Positions 17,865 through 28,424 are shown, counted from the first letter of the stretch. The stretch: DNA of 64,000 nucleotides from an uncultured Draconibacterium sp. (GCF_913063105.1 NZ_CAJXYQ010000004.1:1-64000); one strand, 5' to 3'. Program-made: numbers and translations. Notes: a model not told the origin generated them from the sequence alone.

Positions 17865-20318
17865 TTAATCCCATTTTATGCCAACAGACTCTCCTTTGGC
17901 CAGATTAAGCTCTTTGCTTTTTCCCTGATAAATCAATGTTGTTTTACCGCCATTTTTAGCCGTAACATTTACTTTGGCCAGCTTTCCCTCATTCCATTCC
18001 ATATCAATTACAAAACCACCACGCGCACACAAGCCTTTTACCAAACCTTGTGGCCAGGCATCAGGCAAAGCAGGTAGCAAATGGATATTCTTTTGGTGCG
18101 ATTGCAACAACATTTCAACCACTCCGGCCGATCCGCCAAAGTTGCCATCAATTTGAAATGGAGGGTGGGCATCGAACAGGTTGGGATAGGTACCTCCCCC
18201 TTTGCTGTATTCGGTTTTTAATCCGCTGGGGTCTACAAAGCTCAGTAATTCGCGGTACATTTTGTAGGCATGATTCCCATCTTGCAAACGCGCCCACAAA
18301 TTAATCCGCCAGCCTTTCGACCATCCCGTCGATTCGTCGCCTTTTATCTCTAACGACTTTTTACATGCTTCGGCAAGCTCCGGTGTAAGTTCTGGTGTGA
18401 TATGTCCGCCTGGGTGTAAACCATATAGGTGCGACTGATGGCGATGTTGCGGGTCGGCATCATCCCAATCGTAATACCACTCCTGCAGGTTTCCTTTTTT
18501 ACCAATCTGATAGGGATACATTTTAGTCAAAGCCATTTCCAGTTCCTTTCTAAAATCATCATCAACCCCCAATACTTCTGAAGCTTCAATTACTTGCTGA
18601 AAACACTCTCTAATCATAGCCAAATCGGCAGTGGCACCATAAAGTGTGGCTCCTTCGTAACCTTTATCAGTTACAAACGAATTCTCAGGAGATGTTGACG
18701 GAGAGGTAAGCAGATTCCCTTTTTTATCTTTAACCAGCCAATTCAGGCAAAACTCGGCAGCCCCTTTCATTAGCGGATAGCCGTCGTTTTTCAAAAAGGT
18801 AGTGTCTTGGGTAAACTGATAGTGCTCCCATAAATGTGTAACCGACCAGGCACCACTCATATTCCAGCACGCCCACTTCGGGTTTCCGTTGCCGTAGTCG
18901 CCCACCGGATTGCTTTGTGCCCAAATATCAGAATTATGACAAGCCGCCCATCCTTTATCAACACCGTAATAATCTTTTGCCGTTGCTTCACCCGTTTTGG
19001 CAAGATTACCTATAAAACCCAGAAACGGTTGGTGCATTTCACTTAGGTTGGCTGTTTCAGCCATCCAGTAATTTTCTTCGGCGTTAATATTCATCGTATA
19101 GTTGCTGCTCCAGGGCGGACGCATATACGGGTTCCAGATTCCCTGCAAATTAGCTGGCACACCTTCGGTACGCGAACTTGAAACCAACAAATACCTGCCG
19201 TACTGGAAATACAAAATCTCCAGATTTTTATCTTCTTCACCATGAAAATAACGTTTCAAACGTTCGTCGGTAGGTAGTTTAGGAGCTGTACTTTCGCCAA
19301 GATTCAGCTCAACGCGTCCCATAAATTTCTGTACATCGGCAATGTGTGCATCCTTAATTTGGGCGTATTCTTTTTCAAATGCCTTGTTTAGTTGAGCTTG
19401 AGCAATGGCTTTGTTATCCAAGCCCTCTTTTGCCGGGTCTTTATCAAAGCCGTTAAAACTGGTGGCTATAGAAACATAAAGTATTGCCTCACTTGCTCCT
19501 TTTACAACAATCGAACTATCGGTAAATACCTGTTCTCCCCCCTTGTTTTTCACTTTAAAATAACTTGAAAAACGTGTACCACGATTCTCATCAAATTGAA
19601 CTGCATTTGGCATATCGCCGCGGTAATTTGGCTCGGCATGGTACGGAGCATAACCTTCTGCTTTTAGAACTTTATCCTTAACAACTGAGGTATATTTTAA
19701 TAAACTATTGAATTTAACTGTAAAATTAAGCGCCTCCTGTTTATCTGCTGAAAGCTTAACAAGCATTACCTCGTCGGGATGAGAAATAAAGTATTCGCGT
19801 GAAAATTTTACGCCATCCACTTCATAAGTTGTTTTTGAAACTCCATTCGAGATATCGAGTTCTCGATAGAAATTCTGAGCTTTTCCATGGTGTTCAAATT
19901 CTAGAAAAAGCGTACCAAGTGGAGCGAAAGACTCCGAAAATTCCCCCTGTACATTCCGATTTAATTTATCAGCCAACTCATAATCTTCGTTTGCCAATGC
20001 CTCACGGATTTTTGGGATAAACTTATGGGCATCGGTATTGTTATTTTTACCCACCGGTTCTCCTGCCCAAAGTGTAGCATCGTTTAAATAAATCTGGTCA
20101 GAATTTACGCCTCCAAACACCGATGCGCCAACTTTTCCGTTGCCCAATACAAGGCTTTCTTCAAAAAAATCAGCAGGTTTGTTAAACCATAATTTGTGCG
20201 TAGCAGCATCGCTTATCTCTGTATCAGAATTATTCAACTTCTGTCCATTACAAATTATTCCTGATAATAAACATGAAGTGATGGCTATCGCCCCGTAAAG
20301 TATCTTTCTCATTTTCAT
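17865..20318 (-). CDS. GH95 alpha-L-fucosidase-like enzyme
   Basis: An 817-residue exported glycosidase of family GH95. The N-terminal beta-domain begins with W-F-x-x-P-A-x-x-F-x-E-(S/A)-L-x-L-G-N-G (about 44-65), and the helical barrel carries N-I-N-A-E-x-N-Y-W (Asn410, Asn412), S-P-S-T-S-P-E-N (Glu545, candidate acid) and Q-I-D-G-N-F-G-G (Asp724, candidate base partner), matching the inverting mechanism of the Bifidobacterium enzyme. GH95 removes terminal alpha-1,2-L-fucose or, in some members, L-galactose. The start ATG overlaps the sulfatase stop (TAATG), so the two are translationally coupled. Confidence 0.92.
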   Translation of the reverse strand: MKMRKILYGAIAITSCLLSGIICNGQKLNNSDTEISDAATHKLWFNKPADFFEESLVLGNGKVGASVFGGVNSDQIYLNDATLWAGEPVGKNNNTDAHKFIPKIREALANEDYELADKLNRNVQGEFSESFAPLGTLFLEFEHHGKAQNFYRELDISNGVSKTTYEVDGVKFSREYFISHPDEVMLVKLSADKQEALNFTVKFNSLLKYTSVVKDKVLKAEGYAPYHAEPNYRGDMPNAVQFDENRGTRFSSYFKVKNKGGEQVFTDSSIVVKGASEAILYVSIATSFNGFDKDPAKEGLDNKAIAQAQLNKAFEKEYAQIKDAHIADVQKFMGRVELNLGESTAPKLPTDERLKRYFHGEEDKNLEILYFQYGRYLLVSSSRTEGVPANLQGIWNPYMRPPWSSNYTMNINAEENYWMAETANLSEMHQPFLGFIGNLAKTGEATAKDYYGVDKGWAACHNSDIWAQSNPVGDYGNGNPKWACWNMSGAWSVTHLWEHYQFTQDTTFLKNDGYPLMKGAAEFCLNWLVKDKKGNLLTSPSTSPENSFVTDKGYEGATLYGATADLAMIRECFQQVIEASEVLGVDDDFRKELEMALTKMYPYQIGKKGNLQEWYYDWDDADPQHRHQSHLYGLHPGGHITPELTPELAEACKKSLEIKGDESTGWSKGWRINLWARLQDGNHAYKMYRELLSFVDPSGLKTEYSKGGGTYPNLFDAHPPFQIDGNFGGSAGVVEMLLQSHQKNIHLLPALPDAWPQGLVKGLCARGGFVIDMEWNEGKLAKVNVTAKNGGKTTLIYQGKSKELNLAKGESVGIKWD

Positions 20319-22177
20319 TATTTTACAATTTCACAATAATATGCACCACATAAAATGTTACCCTTTTCATCCTGAAAATCAAGTTGAAGTTTCGTTTGCC
20401 CCTTTGGAAGTTCAAGTTCTAATTTAACAAACTTGTCGTTATCTGATACATTTATTGTTGTATCAATCCCCATTTCATTTAAGGTTAAACGGGCTTGTGT
20501 TATAGGCAAAGCTTCACCGATTGGATAGATTCCGCGTTCAGAAAGATTACTCCAATAATGTCTGACTTCGCGCGAAGGTGTTTCGGTATAATTATTTTGA
20601 ATGGCAAAGTGACTGTAATATGGCGGAAGTCCTTTGTTTATTTCGGTGTCTGCCTCGCCGGGCCATCTACGAAAGACGAGCTTATACGTCCCGGCGGTTT
20701 GAAAATCTACATTCCAAAAACCATGCATCGTCCTTCCCTGCCTTATATCGTATTGTTGCGAAGGATTACCTTCCCCTTCCAACTCCAGCCAATCGAAGCA
20801 AGATAACAAAACATGTTTTGATTTTTCGGAGCCTACATTAATTAAAGCAAATGTTTCTTCAGATGGATTTACATCCTTTTTCCAACTTTTATAATAATCT
20901 TTTAAAAGCTTGGCAACCTCAGGAAATTGTTCAATTACATTGTTTTCCTGTCCCGTATCTGATTCCACATTATACAGTTCATTCTCTCCTACCAACCTCC
21001 ATTTTTTCCATAAAACGGCAAATTTTTCTAATCCGTTAAACTGAACAACCGATTTTCGCTGGCTTAGGTTTTGTTTTTCTCCCTTCATCGCGGGGAGCAA
21101 GCTTGTTCCATCGAAGTTAGCGTTCCAGGGATTTTCTAACCTGCACATATCTATTAAAGTCGGTAAAATATCCTGTGCCAATGTTAATTCATCAATGTCA
21201 AGTCCTTTCTGAATTTCTCCGTTAGGCCACCGGATAAAACAAGGTGCCCGGTGCCCGCCATCGTAGTATGAGCCCTTATGGCCTTTCATACCGGCATTAA
21301 ACTGGTCGCAACCAAACGTTCCTCCATTATCCGACATGTAAACCAAAACGGTGTTCTCTTTCAATCCCTTCTCTTCAAGAAACTGGTCGAATTCTCCCAT
21401 TTTTTCATCGAAATGCGCAATCATTCCATAAAACTGGGCTGTTTTAGCCGGAAAATCCTTGAACCTTTCAACGTACTCCTTATCAACAAAAAGCGGGGTA
21501 TGCATGGTTGCAGTAGGCAGGTAAATAAAAAAGGGCTTTTCTTCAGATTGAGTTGATTCAATGAATTTCATTGTTTCCTTAAACCACAAATCAGTATAAT
21601 ATCCTTCTGTTTGTGTTAGTTCTCCATTTCTGTAATAGAAATCATCGTAACAATCGTTATTCCAGTACGAAGGCGATTGCCAAACTGAAGCCCCGGGAAA
21701 TGTTAACGTTTCATCAAAACCTCTGTCCATTGAACGATATGGATAGGTATCGCCAAGGTGCCATTTTCCAAAATGTCCTGTAGAATATCCATTTGCTTTA
21801 AAAAAATCCGACATCAAATGAATAGGATATCGATGTCCTAAAGTATCGGTATATTCTTCAAATATCATACTACGGCCAAAACCAAACGAATAGGCGCCAT
21901 TTCTCACAGCATCCAGTCCTGTCATAATTTGAGAACGACTTGGTGTACAAACGCCTGAAACATGAAAATCGGTAAAGCGAACAGCCTCATCATGTAATTT
22001 GTCGAGGTTTGGCGTTTTTAAATACGGATTCCCATGACAGGACAAGTCGCCATAGCCCTGATCGTCGGCTAATACTATAATTACATTTGGTCTCTCACTC
22101 AACTCCTTCTTTTGCGAACTGCAACCACATAAATGGCAGAATAGTATAAAAATTACAACATTGATTAATGACTTCAT
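20318..22177 (-). CDS. Sulfatase of the formylglycine (S1) type
   Basis: A 619-residue exported sulfatase. The active-site motif C-T-P-S-R (Cys77 to Arg81) should be converted to formylglycine by an anaerobic or aerobic maturase encoded elsewhere. Metal-binding Asp residues are in VLADDQGYGD (36-44), and MSDNGG supplies later ligands. The last 120 residues form a beta-rich tail unusual for simple sulfatases (DWLELEGEGNPSQ onwards) that may be a carbohydrate-binding module. I start it at the ATG at 22177, where a short signal with LCGC suggests a lipoprotein; an ATG 39 nt upstream exists. It removes sulfate from the glycan before GH95 acts; the exact sulfate position is not known. Confidence 0.9.
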   Translation of the reverse strand: MKSLINVVIFILFCHLCGCSSQKKELSERPNVIIVLADDQGYGDLSCHGNPYLKTPNLDKLHDEAVRFTDFHVSGVCTPSRSQIMTGLDAVRNGAYSFGFGRSMIFEEYTDTLGHRYPIHLMSDFFKANGYSTGHFGKWHLGDTYPYRSMDRGFDETLTFPGASVWQSPSYWNNDCYDDFYYRNGELTQTEGYYTDLWFKETMKFIESTQSEEKPFFIYLPTATMHTPLFVDKEYVERFKDFPAKTAQFYGMIAHFDEKMGEFDQFLEEKGLKENTVLVYMSDNGGTFGCDQFNAGMKGHKGSYYDGGHRAPCFIRWPNGEIQKGLDIDELTLAQDILPTLIDMCRLENPWNANFDGTSLLPAMKGEKQNLSQRKSVVQFNGLEKFAVLWKKWRLVGENELYNVESDTGQENNVIEQFPEVAKLLKDYYKSWKKDVNPSEETFALINVGSEKSKHVLLSCFDWLELEGEGNPSQQYDIRQGRTMHGFWNVDFQTAGTYKLVFRRWPGEADTEINKGLPPYYSHFAIQNNYTETPSREVRHYWSNLSERGIYPIGEALPITQARLTLNEMGIDTTINVSDNDKFVKLELELPKGQTKLQLDFQDEKGNILCGAYYCEIVK

Positions 22178-22206
22178 AACTAAATAAATGGCAAATTTCG
22201 AATTAA

Positions 22207-22241
22207 AAGAGGGCAACTCATCATCAATGGGTTCCCCTCTT
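22207..22241 (-). terminator. Hairpin between susD and sulfatase
   Basis: Inverted repeat with arms 22207-22217 and 22231-22241 (10 of 11 pair), followed leftward by TTTTAATT. It lies 13 nt after the susD stop and before the sulfatase start at 22177. It looks like an attenuator or mRNA-processing element that would make SusCD more abundant than the enzymes. Confidence 0.6.
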
Positions 22242-22253
22242 ATTTTGTTTTTT

Positions 22254-23777
22254 TTAATAATCTGAATTTTGAATTAAGACGCCTTGACTCTTGTCTATTT
22301 CTTCCTGTGGTAATGGCCAATGATAAAACTTATCTTCCCAGTGATAAGTTAAAATACCATCTGTTACACTATTCAATACCTCTCCTGCAATATGCCATCT
22401 TTTCAAGTCGAAGAAACGCAATCCTTCAAAAGCCATTTCAATTCTTCTCTCATGCCTTATCTTTTCCCTCATTTCATCCTTGTTTAATCCTTCGGTAAGG
22501 GCTGGCATGTTTACTCGGGCTCTTATGTCGTTTATTGCCTGATAAACAGTGGCATCAGGGCCTTCAATTTCATTTTGCGCTTCGGCATACATTAGCAGCA
22601 CTTCTCCCAAGCGTAATATAACCGTATTTTGCTGGCTCAAAGTTGAATATCCATAAGGTGTATTATCAGGCTCAAGAAATTTCATAAGTCCATAGCCTGT
22701 AGGTCGTGAGTTGGTTGGCGAGTGTATGTTTCCATTTCCCCAATCCGGATAGTCTACAAAAATTGTTTTGGCTAAACGAGGGTCTCTGTTTTCAAAAGGA
22801 TCATCCGTATTTGTTAAAGGAGAAGTTCCCCAGGGAAGTCCATCTGCACATTCAAAAGCATCAACCAAATTCTGAAGAGGACTCACCGAAATCCAGTCAC
22901 CGTATATTAAATCAACACCCCGACTTGGCAAATCATCCGGTGCCAGGAAATTTACAGAAAAGATAATTTCGGTATTCCCTTGTTGCCCCTTGTCCTGAAA
23001 TACATCCTCAAAATTGGGGCTCAACGAATATTCCCCCATAACTTGCAGACACAGCTGCTTAACCTCAGCTAAAATAGTTGTATTTGGAACGCCGGTGTCT
23101 CCATACGCCTCGTTAATAAGCACTCTAGCTTTAAATGCCCGGGCAGTTGATTTTGTAGCGTGGCCTGAATTCTCGAAATAAGGCACAGCATTAAGATTTG
23201 CAATAGCAAAATCCAAATCTTTAATTACCTGGTCATAAATTTGTGCTGCATCAACTTTAGCTTGCACCTGGTTTTCAAGACTTAATGGTTCTAAGACCAA
23301 AGGCACATCTCCATAATGGAGATACAAGTTAAAATAATGAAAAGCTCTTAAAAAAGTCACTTCAGCTTCTGCTGCCTTTTTTTCATTTTCCGACAAATCA
23401 TTTCCCTCATAATTTTTTAATTCCGTAAGAAAAATATTTGCCCGCGCTATCGCCTTATAACTATAGTTATACAAATCTGAAATATATCCACCTGTAGTAG
23501 GATTTATGTTTCCCGATACAATGTCTTTCGAGTTAAAGCTATTATGTTGCCCATAGCCATTATCGGTTAAAACATCCCAATTCGCATATCGTGCTCCGAA
23601 AATATCGTTTTCCTGCAGCATTCCGTAATTGGCCGTTAAAGCCATTTCAAAATCAGTTTTGCTCATCCAAAAGATACCTGATGAAATTTTATCCAGTGGT
23701 TCCTTGTCTAACAAATCATTGCATGAACTGCATGATAGTAACACGGCAATTATTGCTAATAATATATAATTTTTCAT
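22254..23777 (-). CDS. susD: SusD/RagB-family glycan-binding lipoprotein
   Basis: A 507-residue surface lipoprotein with signal and lipobox (LSCSSC), the SusD N-terminal L-L-D-K-E-P-L-D segment, TPR-like helices (about 90-230) and the C-terminal R-x-E-R-R-I-E-M-A-F-E-G-x-R-x-F-D-L-K-R-W motif typical of the family. It caps the SusC channel and binds the glycan outside the cell. The ATG at 23777 is preferred over an in-frame GTG at 23786. It follows the susC stop by about 11 nt, so the two are cotranscribed. Confidence 0.95.
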   Translation of the reverse strand: MKNYILLAIIAVLLSCSSCNDLLDKEPLDKISSGIFWMSKTDFEMALTANYGMLQENDIFGARYANWDVLTDNGYGQHNSFNSKDIVSGNINPTTGGYISDLYNYSYKAIARANIFLTELKNYEGNDLSENEKKAAEAEVTFLRAFHYFNLYLHYGDVPLVLEPLSLENQVQAKVDAAQIYDQVIKDLDFAIANLNAVPYFENSGHATKSTARAFKARVLINEAYGDTGVPNTTILAEVKQLCLQVMGEYSLSPNFEDVFQDKGQQGNTEIIFSVNFLAPDDLPSRGVDLIYGDWISVSPLQNLVDAFECADGLPWGTSPLTNTDDPFENRDPRLAKTIFVDYPDWGNGNIHSPTNSRPTGYGLMKFLEPDNTPYGYSTLSQQNTVILRLGEVLLMYAEAQNEIEGPDATVYQAINDIRARVNMPALTEGLNKDEMREKIRHERRIEMAFEGLRFFDLKRWHIAGEVLNSVTDGILTYHWEDKFYHWPLPQEEIDKSQGVLIQNSDY

Positions 23778-23788
23778 TTCAAACACTT

Positions 23789-26700
23789 TTAAAATTTAAC
23801 ATTTACACCAAACGAATAAATTTTATTCTGTGGGGCATTAACAAATCTTCCGCTTCCGGCACGCTCCGGATCTAATCCCGGATAATCTGTTATTGTAAGT
23901 AAATTATCGCCAGAGAAATACAACCTTAAATGGCTTAATCCAATACGCTTGGTAAAAGAGCCTGGAAGCGTATATCCAAAAGTCAGGTTTTTCAAACGCA
24001 GATAGGAAGCATCTTGCAAAAACCATGACGAATTACGTCGATAATTTTGCGGTGCTTTATTTCCAAAATAGATACGGGGCATGCTTGCTGTTGGATTGCT
24101 TTCGGTCCATCTATCGCGCCATTCTGTAAGTGGTGGAGAACCTTGCCAAAAAGGAACAATACCATGCTTCTCAATAAAAATTTTAACATCCTCAACCCCT
24201 TGAAATTGTGCCGATAAATCAAAGCCTTTCCAATTAGAGGCAAAATTGAAGGAATAATTAAAAGCAGGATATCTTCCAGACATAACAACTCGGTCGTCAT
24301 AATCTATTTTTCCATCGTTATTTTGGTCTTTCCATTTCAAATCTCCGGGTTTAGTATTGTCGTTAAATTGTTTAGGTGAATTCTGCACTTCTTGTTCAGA
24401 CCGAAAAATTCCGATATACTCCAGCATATAAAATGCATCCCATTCAGCACCTTCTTCTCGTATGGAATAACCTTTTATTTCTCTTTCGCCAAAATCAACC
24501 AATTCGTTTTTATAATGGTCGATATTAAAACCAAGGTTGTAAGTCAATCCGGACAGGAAGCCCGATTTTACCTGATTTGCATATTGTAAACTCAGCTCAA
24601 CTCCGGTATTCTCCATTGTTCCACTATTAACCGTTGGAGCCTCAAGCCCAACCAAAGCAGTTACCTGTGAAGACCTCAAAATATCTGAAGTTCTTTTTTT
24701 ATACCAATCAAAAGTTACACTTAGGCCTTGAAATGCGGTGAGGTCAAGACCAAAGTCGAGAATACTTGTTGTTTCCCACTTAATATTTTGGTTTGATAAA
24801 TCTGTTTGGGCTACTCCTGATGATAAAGCTGAATCATCAAACGAATAGTTACCGGTTAATGCCAGGATAGATTGATACGGGTATAAGCCAATATTTTGGT
24901 TACCAAGTTCTCCATACGAACCTCTCAATTTTAAATTATTCAACCATGCTACATCAAGCTCTTTAAAGAACTGTTCTTCTGTTACCCTCCATGCTCCGGA
25001 AAACGATGGGAAAGCTCCCCAGCGCGAATCGGCATGTAACCTGGAAGTAGCATCGTATCTCATATTGGCCTCAAATAGATACCTGTCTTTAAAGTTATAA
25101 CCCAATCGTCCAAAAAGCGACATCAATGCCCATTCATTTTTTGTACCATTTGCCTGTTGTACAGAAAGACTTCCGGCATCTAACTCCCGAAGTATATCTG
25201 TAGGAAACTCTTTTCTATATCCTTTTAAATACTGATAAACATTATCTTCCATGCTGTACCCCACCTGCGCATTTAATGTGTGTCCATCACCTACTTGCTT
25301 GTCAAACTTCAGGTAAGTAAAAAGGTTTCGATAGACATTTTGCTCATCCTGGTTTATCAAACCTTCACCTCCCACATTCAATAAAGACATATACTCATTG
25401 GTTCGAAAGTTGTATAGAGGAACCTTTGGCATAAAATCATCCGACTTAATAAAGTCTAAATTTATAGCAGCCTTCGTATACCAGTTTAAGCCTTTGAGTA
25501 ACTCAACATCCAGCCATCCCTGAGTAGAAATAACATAGTCGGTTACATTCTTATTTACATTATTGTCGATTATTGCGATTGGGTTTTTGTTATTCGATTC
25601 GAAATCGTAAGCTTTAAAGGTATACCTGCCACTACCATCAGAAAGTTGAGGTGAATATGTTGGTGCCTGTGCCATTGCTGCTAAAAATGTATCATCAGCT
25701 CCTTGACGCGCTCCTGATTTTTTCCCTTGTTTGGCCGAGAAATTAAGACCAAATCTGATTTTCTCATTTACAGCCGAAGTTAAATTTGCCCGTATATTGT
25801 ATTTTTTGTAATCGAATCCTTTCATCACGCCTTGCTGATCAACATAGCCTAGGGAGATATTAAATTTGGTTCCTTTATTCCCTCCACTAAAAACCAGGTT
25901 GTGATTCCATGTTGGTGCCGGACTAAACAAATGGTCCATCCAATTCGTGTTTGGATAAAGATTGCGGTCGGTAGTATTTCGATATGCATTAATCATTTCA
26001 TCAGAGTATAATCCGGAATTAAGTCCGGAATTAATTCTGGCCTCATTGAATAGTTCCATATACTCTGCTGAATTATCTATCACATCCCACATTTTTGTAA
26101 CGGTATGAATACCAAAACTACCATTGTATTCGGCGGTAACTTTACCTTCCTCTCCGGTCTTTGTGGTTACCAATACAACACCATTTGCAGCACGAGCTCC
26201 ATAAATTGCAGCCGAAGCAGCATCTTTAAGAACAGAGATATTTTCAATGTTATTTGGGTTTACATCTGCAAGATTACCCTGAACACCATCAATTAAAACC
26301 AATGGGCTTGAACCTGCACTACTAAACGTTCCTTTACCTCTGATACTAATTGAAACTCCCTCATTTCCGGGTTCTCCTGAGTTTTGAACAATCTGCACAC
26401 CGGAAACCATACCTTGTAGCATTGAAGTAGGGTTTGTTACTGGTCTTTTAACCATTTCCTCGCCTTTCACAGAAGCAACAGCACCGGTAAGATTTACTTT
26501 TTTCTGTGTGCCATATCCTACTGCAATAACCTCTTCCAATCCAATAGCATCAGCTACCATTTCAATATTAATAACCGTCTGATCTTCAAATACAACCTCC
26601 TTAGTTTTCATCCCTACGAAAGAAAACTGAAGAACATCACCTTGACTGGCTTCAAGTGTATAATTTCCATCAACATTGGTCACTGTCCCTTGCGTAGATC

Positions 26701-27151
26701 CTTTAATAATTACAGTAACCCCAGGCAGTGGCTCACCACTTTCGTCGGTTACTTTACCCGAAATTAAAGCCTGCTGTTTGCTGTCTTCAAATTTGGGACT
26801 AATAACAACCTGGTTATTCACCCGGTGAAAAGTTACATTATTTGAAGGAAACAGTTTTTTAAGAATATCATCGAGGGTGGCGTCTTCTACGTTTATGCTA
26901 ACTTTACGTTCAACATCTAATAAATCTTTGTTGTAAATAAATCCTAATTTGGTCTGAATCTCCAAATCAAGAAGCACCTGCTCCACTGTTTTATTGTTAA
27001 AGTCAAGAGAGAACTTCCCCTGGGCAAGCAATGTACCTGCCATTGTTTGAAATACAACAAATAAAAGAATAAAAGCTGTAAGTTTCATTTTCAAGATTAG
27101 GTTTCGAAAGTTGAGATAATAACCTCCACTTTCAGTTACATTTTTTTTCAT
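23789..27151 (-). CDS. susC: SusC/RagA-family TonB-dependent transporter
   Basis: A 1120-residue outer-membrane transporter. After a long signal (helix about 22-44) it carries an STN domain (about 50-115), a carboxypeptidase-regulatory-like domain (about 130-205), a plug with the SusC motif (VVAVGYGTQKK-like, about 215, and LVLIDGVQG, then VLKDAASAAIYGARAANGVVLVTTK) and a 22-strand-type barrel ending in Phe. The STN domain means it can signal through the FecR protein encoded upstream, so this locus is of the sigma/anti-sigma-regulated type. It imports oligosaccharides together with SusD. Confidence 0.96.
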   Translation of the reverse strand: MKKNVTESGGYYLNFRNLILKMKLTAFILLFVVFQTMAGTLLAQGKFSLDFNNKTVEQVLLDLEIQTKLGFIYNKDLLDVERKVSINVEDATLDDILKKLFPSNNVTFHRVNNQVVISPKFEDSKQQALISGKVTDESGEPLPGVTVIIKGSTQGTVTNVDGNYTLEASQGDVLQFSFVGMKTKEVVFEDQTVINIEMVADAIGLEEVIAVGYGTQKKVNLTGAVASVKGEEMVKRPVTNPTSMLQGMVSGVQIVQNSGEPGNEGVSISIRGKGTFSSAGSSPLVLIDGVQGNLADVNPNNIENISVLKDAASAAIYGARAANGVVLVTTKTGEEGKVTAEYNGSFGIHTVTKMWDVIDNSAEYMELFNEARINSGLNSGLYSDEMINAYRNTTDRNLYPNTNWMDHLFSPAPTWNHNLVFSGGNKGTKFNISLGYVDQQGVMKGFDYKKYNIRANLTSAVNEKIRFGLNFSAKQGKKSGARQGADDTFLAAMAQAPTYSPQLSDGSGRYTFKAYDFESNNKNPIAIIDNNVNKNVTDYVISTQGWLDVELLKGLNWYTKAAINLDFIKSDDFMPKVPLYNFRTNEYMSLLNVGGEGLINQDEQNVYRNLFTYLKFDKQVGDGHTLNAQVGYSMEDNVYQYLKGYRKEFPTDILRELDAGSLSVQQANGTKNEWALMSLFGRLGYNFKDRYLFEANMRYDATSRLHADSRWGAFPSFSGAWRVTEEQFFKELDVAWLNNLKLRGSYGELGNQNIGLYPYQSILALTGNYSFDDSALSSGVAQTDLSNQNIKWETTSILDFGLDLTAFQGLSVTFDWYKKRTSDILRSSQVTALVGLEAPTVNSGTMENTGVELSLQYANQVKSGFLSGLTYNLGFNIDHYKNELVDFGEREIKGYSIREEGAEWDAFYMLEYIGIFRSEQEVQNSPKQFNDNTKPGDLKWKDQNNDGKIDYDDRVVMSGRYPAFNYSFNFASNWKGFDLSAQFQGVEDVKIFIEKHGIVPFWQGSPPLTEWRDRWTESNPTASMPRIYFGNKAPQNYRRNSSWFLQDASYLRLKNLTFGYTLPGSFTKRIGLSHLRLYFSGDNLLTITDYPGLDPERAGSGRFVNAPQNKIYSFGVNVKF

Positions 27152-27195
27152 AAATTTGTAATTGATTAATTTAAACGATTAATTAAAACTGAAGT

Positions 27196-27231
27196 AAAAT
27201 GTGGGTGGTGTTGGCGCAGTACCCGCATTTT
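27196..27231 (-). terminator. Hairpin between the FecR-like gene and susC
   Basis: Inverted repeat with arms 27196-27206 and 27221-27231 (10 of 11 pair), 14-nt loop, followed leftward by TACTTCAGTTTT. It lies 47 nt after the FecR stop and 45 nt before the susC start, so sigma/FecR and susCD are likely separate transcripts or attenuated from each other. Confidence 0.6.
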
Positions 27232-27277
27232 CTTTTTCTTCTTTGGAATAGTTAGACTCTTCTCATAGGCAAAAAAT

Positions 27278-28369
27278 TTAATTTTTTATTATTCTGTTCT
27301 TATCTCTCGTGATCACTACTTTGGCCTTAGAAAAAGTTGTATCTGCATTTTGCTCAGGCTTTTTATAGGTGTATTTTATGGGTGCTGTAAGTCTCAGTAA
27401 TTCAAGAATCTGCTCGAAAGTTTCACCTCTAACAGTTGCGTTGTAGGTATAGCCGGCAATTTCGGCATCGGCAATTTCGATTTGTGCATTGTAGCGTCGC
27501 TCAAGTGTTCGGGCAATATGAGCTAAGGTAGCGTCTCTAAAAATTAGTTTTCCGGTTCGCCAGGCTGTATATTGATCGATAGGGTCTTTTCTTATTGTTA
27601 ATTTACGTTTGTTTTTATCGAATACTGACACTTCGCCTGGCTCTAAAAACTGTTCTCCATTATTTACATTTAAGGATATTCTTCCTTCTTCCAATGCTAC
27701 AATCACATTCTTTTCGTTGTTGTATGCATTCACGTTAAACTGTGTGCCGTATACTTTAATTTGTGGCCCTGCATTGTTCACAACAAAAGGAACGGAGGCC
27801 TTTTCTACTTTAAAGAAAGCTTCTCCTTCTAAATTAACTTCACGTTTCTCGGCACTAAAGCTTGCAGCGTATTTAATTTCCGAGCCGGCGTTTAACCAAA
27901 CTTTGGTTCCGTCAGGAAGTTGTAAATTTACCATTCCTCCCAATGGTGCTTTAACGGTTACCGGATTTGAGTTATTATATTCCAAAACTTGCTGATACGC
28001 AGATTGAACTGAAGAATTTTTAAGATATAATAATAGCACGGAGATGATTAATGGTAATACTAAAATTGCAGCAACCCGGCCCAACCAGAAGGTTAATCTC
28101 CGAACCCTTACAGAAGTATCAGAAACAGAAAGCTGACTTTGTATTTTTTGTCTGCGAAATTGTACTTCGGCATTGGTAACATTTGGTTCGGAAAATTTAA
28201 ATAACTGAACTGTTTTAAGGGCTTCTTTAAATTCTGTATGATATTCGGGATGCTTTTGTCTCCATTCTTCCCAGTACATTGCAGCTGATTTATCACGTCT
28301 GGAAGCCCAGCTGATAAAACGATTGTCGGCTATTAATTCTTCGTATATATTTTTATTGAACGTTTTCAT
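27278..28369 (-). CDS. FecR-type anti-sigma factor of the PUL
   Basis: A 363-residue single-pass membrane protein: N-terminal cytoplasmic helices (about 1-85), membrane helix (about 93-116), FecR domain (about 130-230, LPDGTKVWLNAGSEIKY and LEGEAFFKV) and a C-terminal DUF4974 domain (about 270-340, R-D-A-T-L-A-H-I-A-R-T-L-E-R-R-Y). It should restrain the sigma factor encoded 55 nt upstream and be contacted by the STN domain of SusC. The pair controls the utilisation locus. Confidence 0.94.
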   Translation of the reverse strand: MKTFNKNIYEELIADNRFISWASRRDKSAAMYWEEWRQKHPEYHTEFKEALKTVQLFKFSEPNVTNAEVQFRRQKIQSQLSVSDTSVRVRRLTFWLGRVAAILVLPLIISVLLLYLKNSSVQSAYQQVLEYNNSNPVTVKAPLGGMVNLQLPDGTKVWLNAGSEIKYAASFSAEKREVNLEGEAFFKVEKASVPFVVNNAGPQIKVYGTQFNVNAYNNEKNVIVALEEGRISLNVNNGEQFLEPGEVSVFDKNKRKLTIRKDPIDQYTAWRTGKLIFRDATLAHIARTLERRYNAQIEIADAEIAGYTYNATVRGETFEQILELLRLTAPIKYTYKKPEQNADTTFSKAKVVITRDKNRIIKN

Positions 28370-28424
28370 TTTTCTTCCTTTATACTATAAGGAGGAAATA
28401 TTACTGTTTTATACTCACCAAAAA

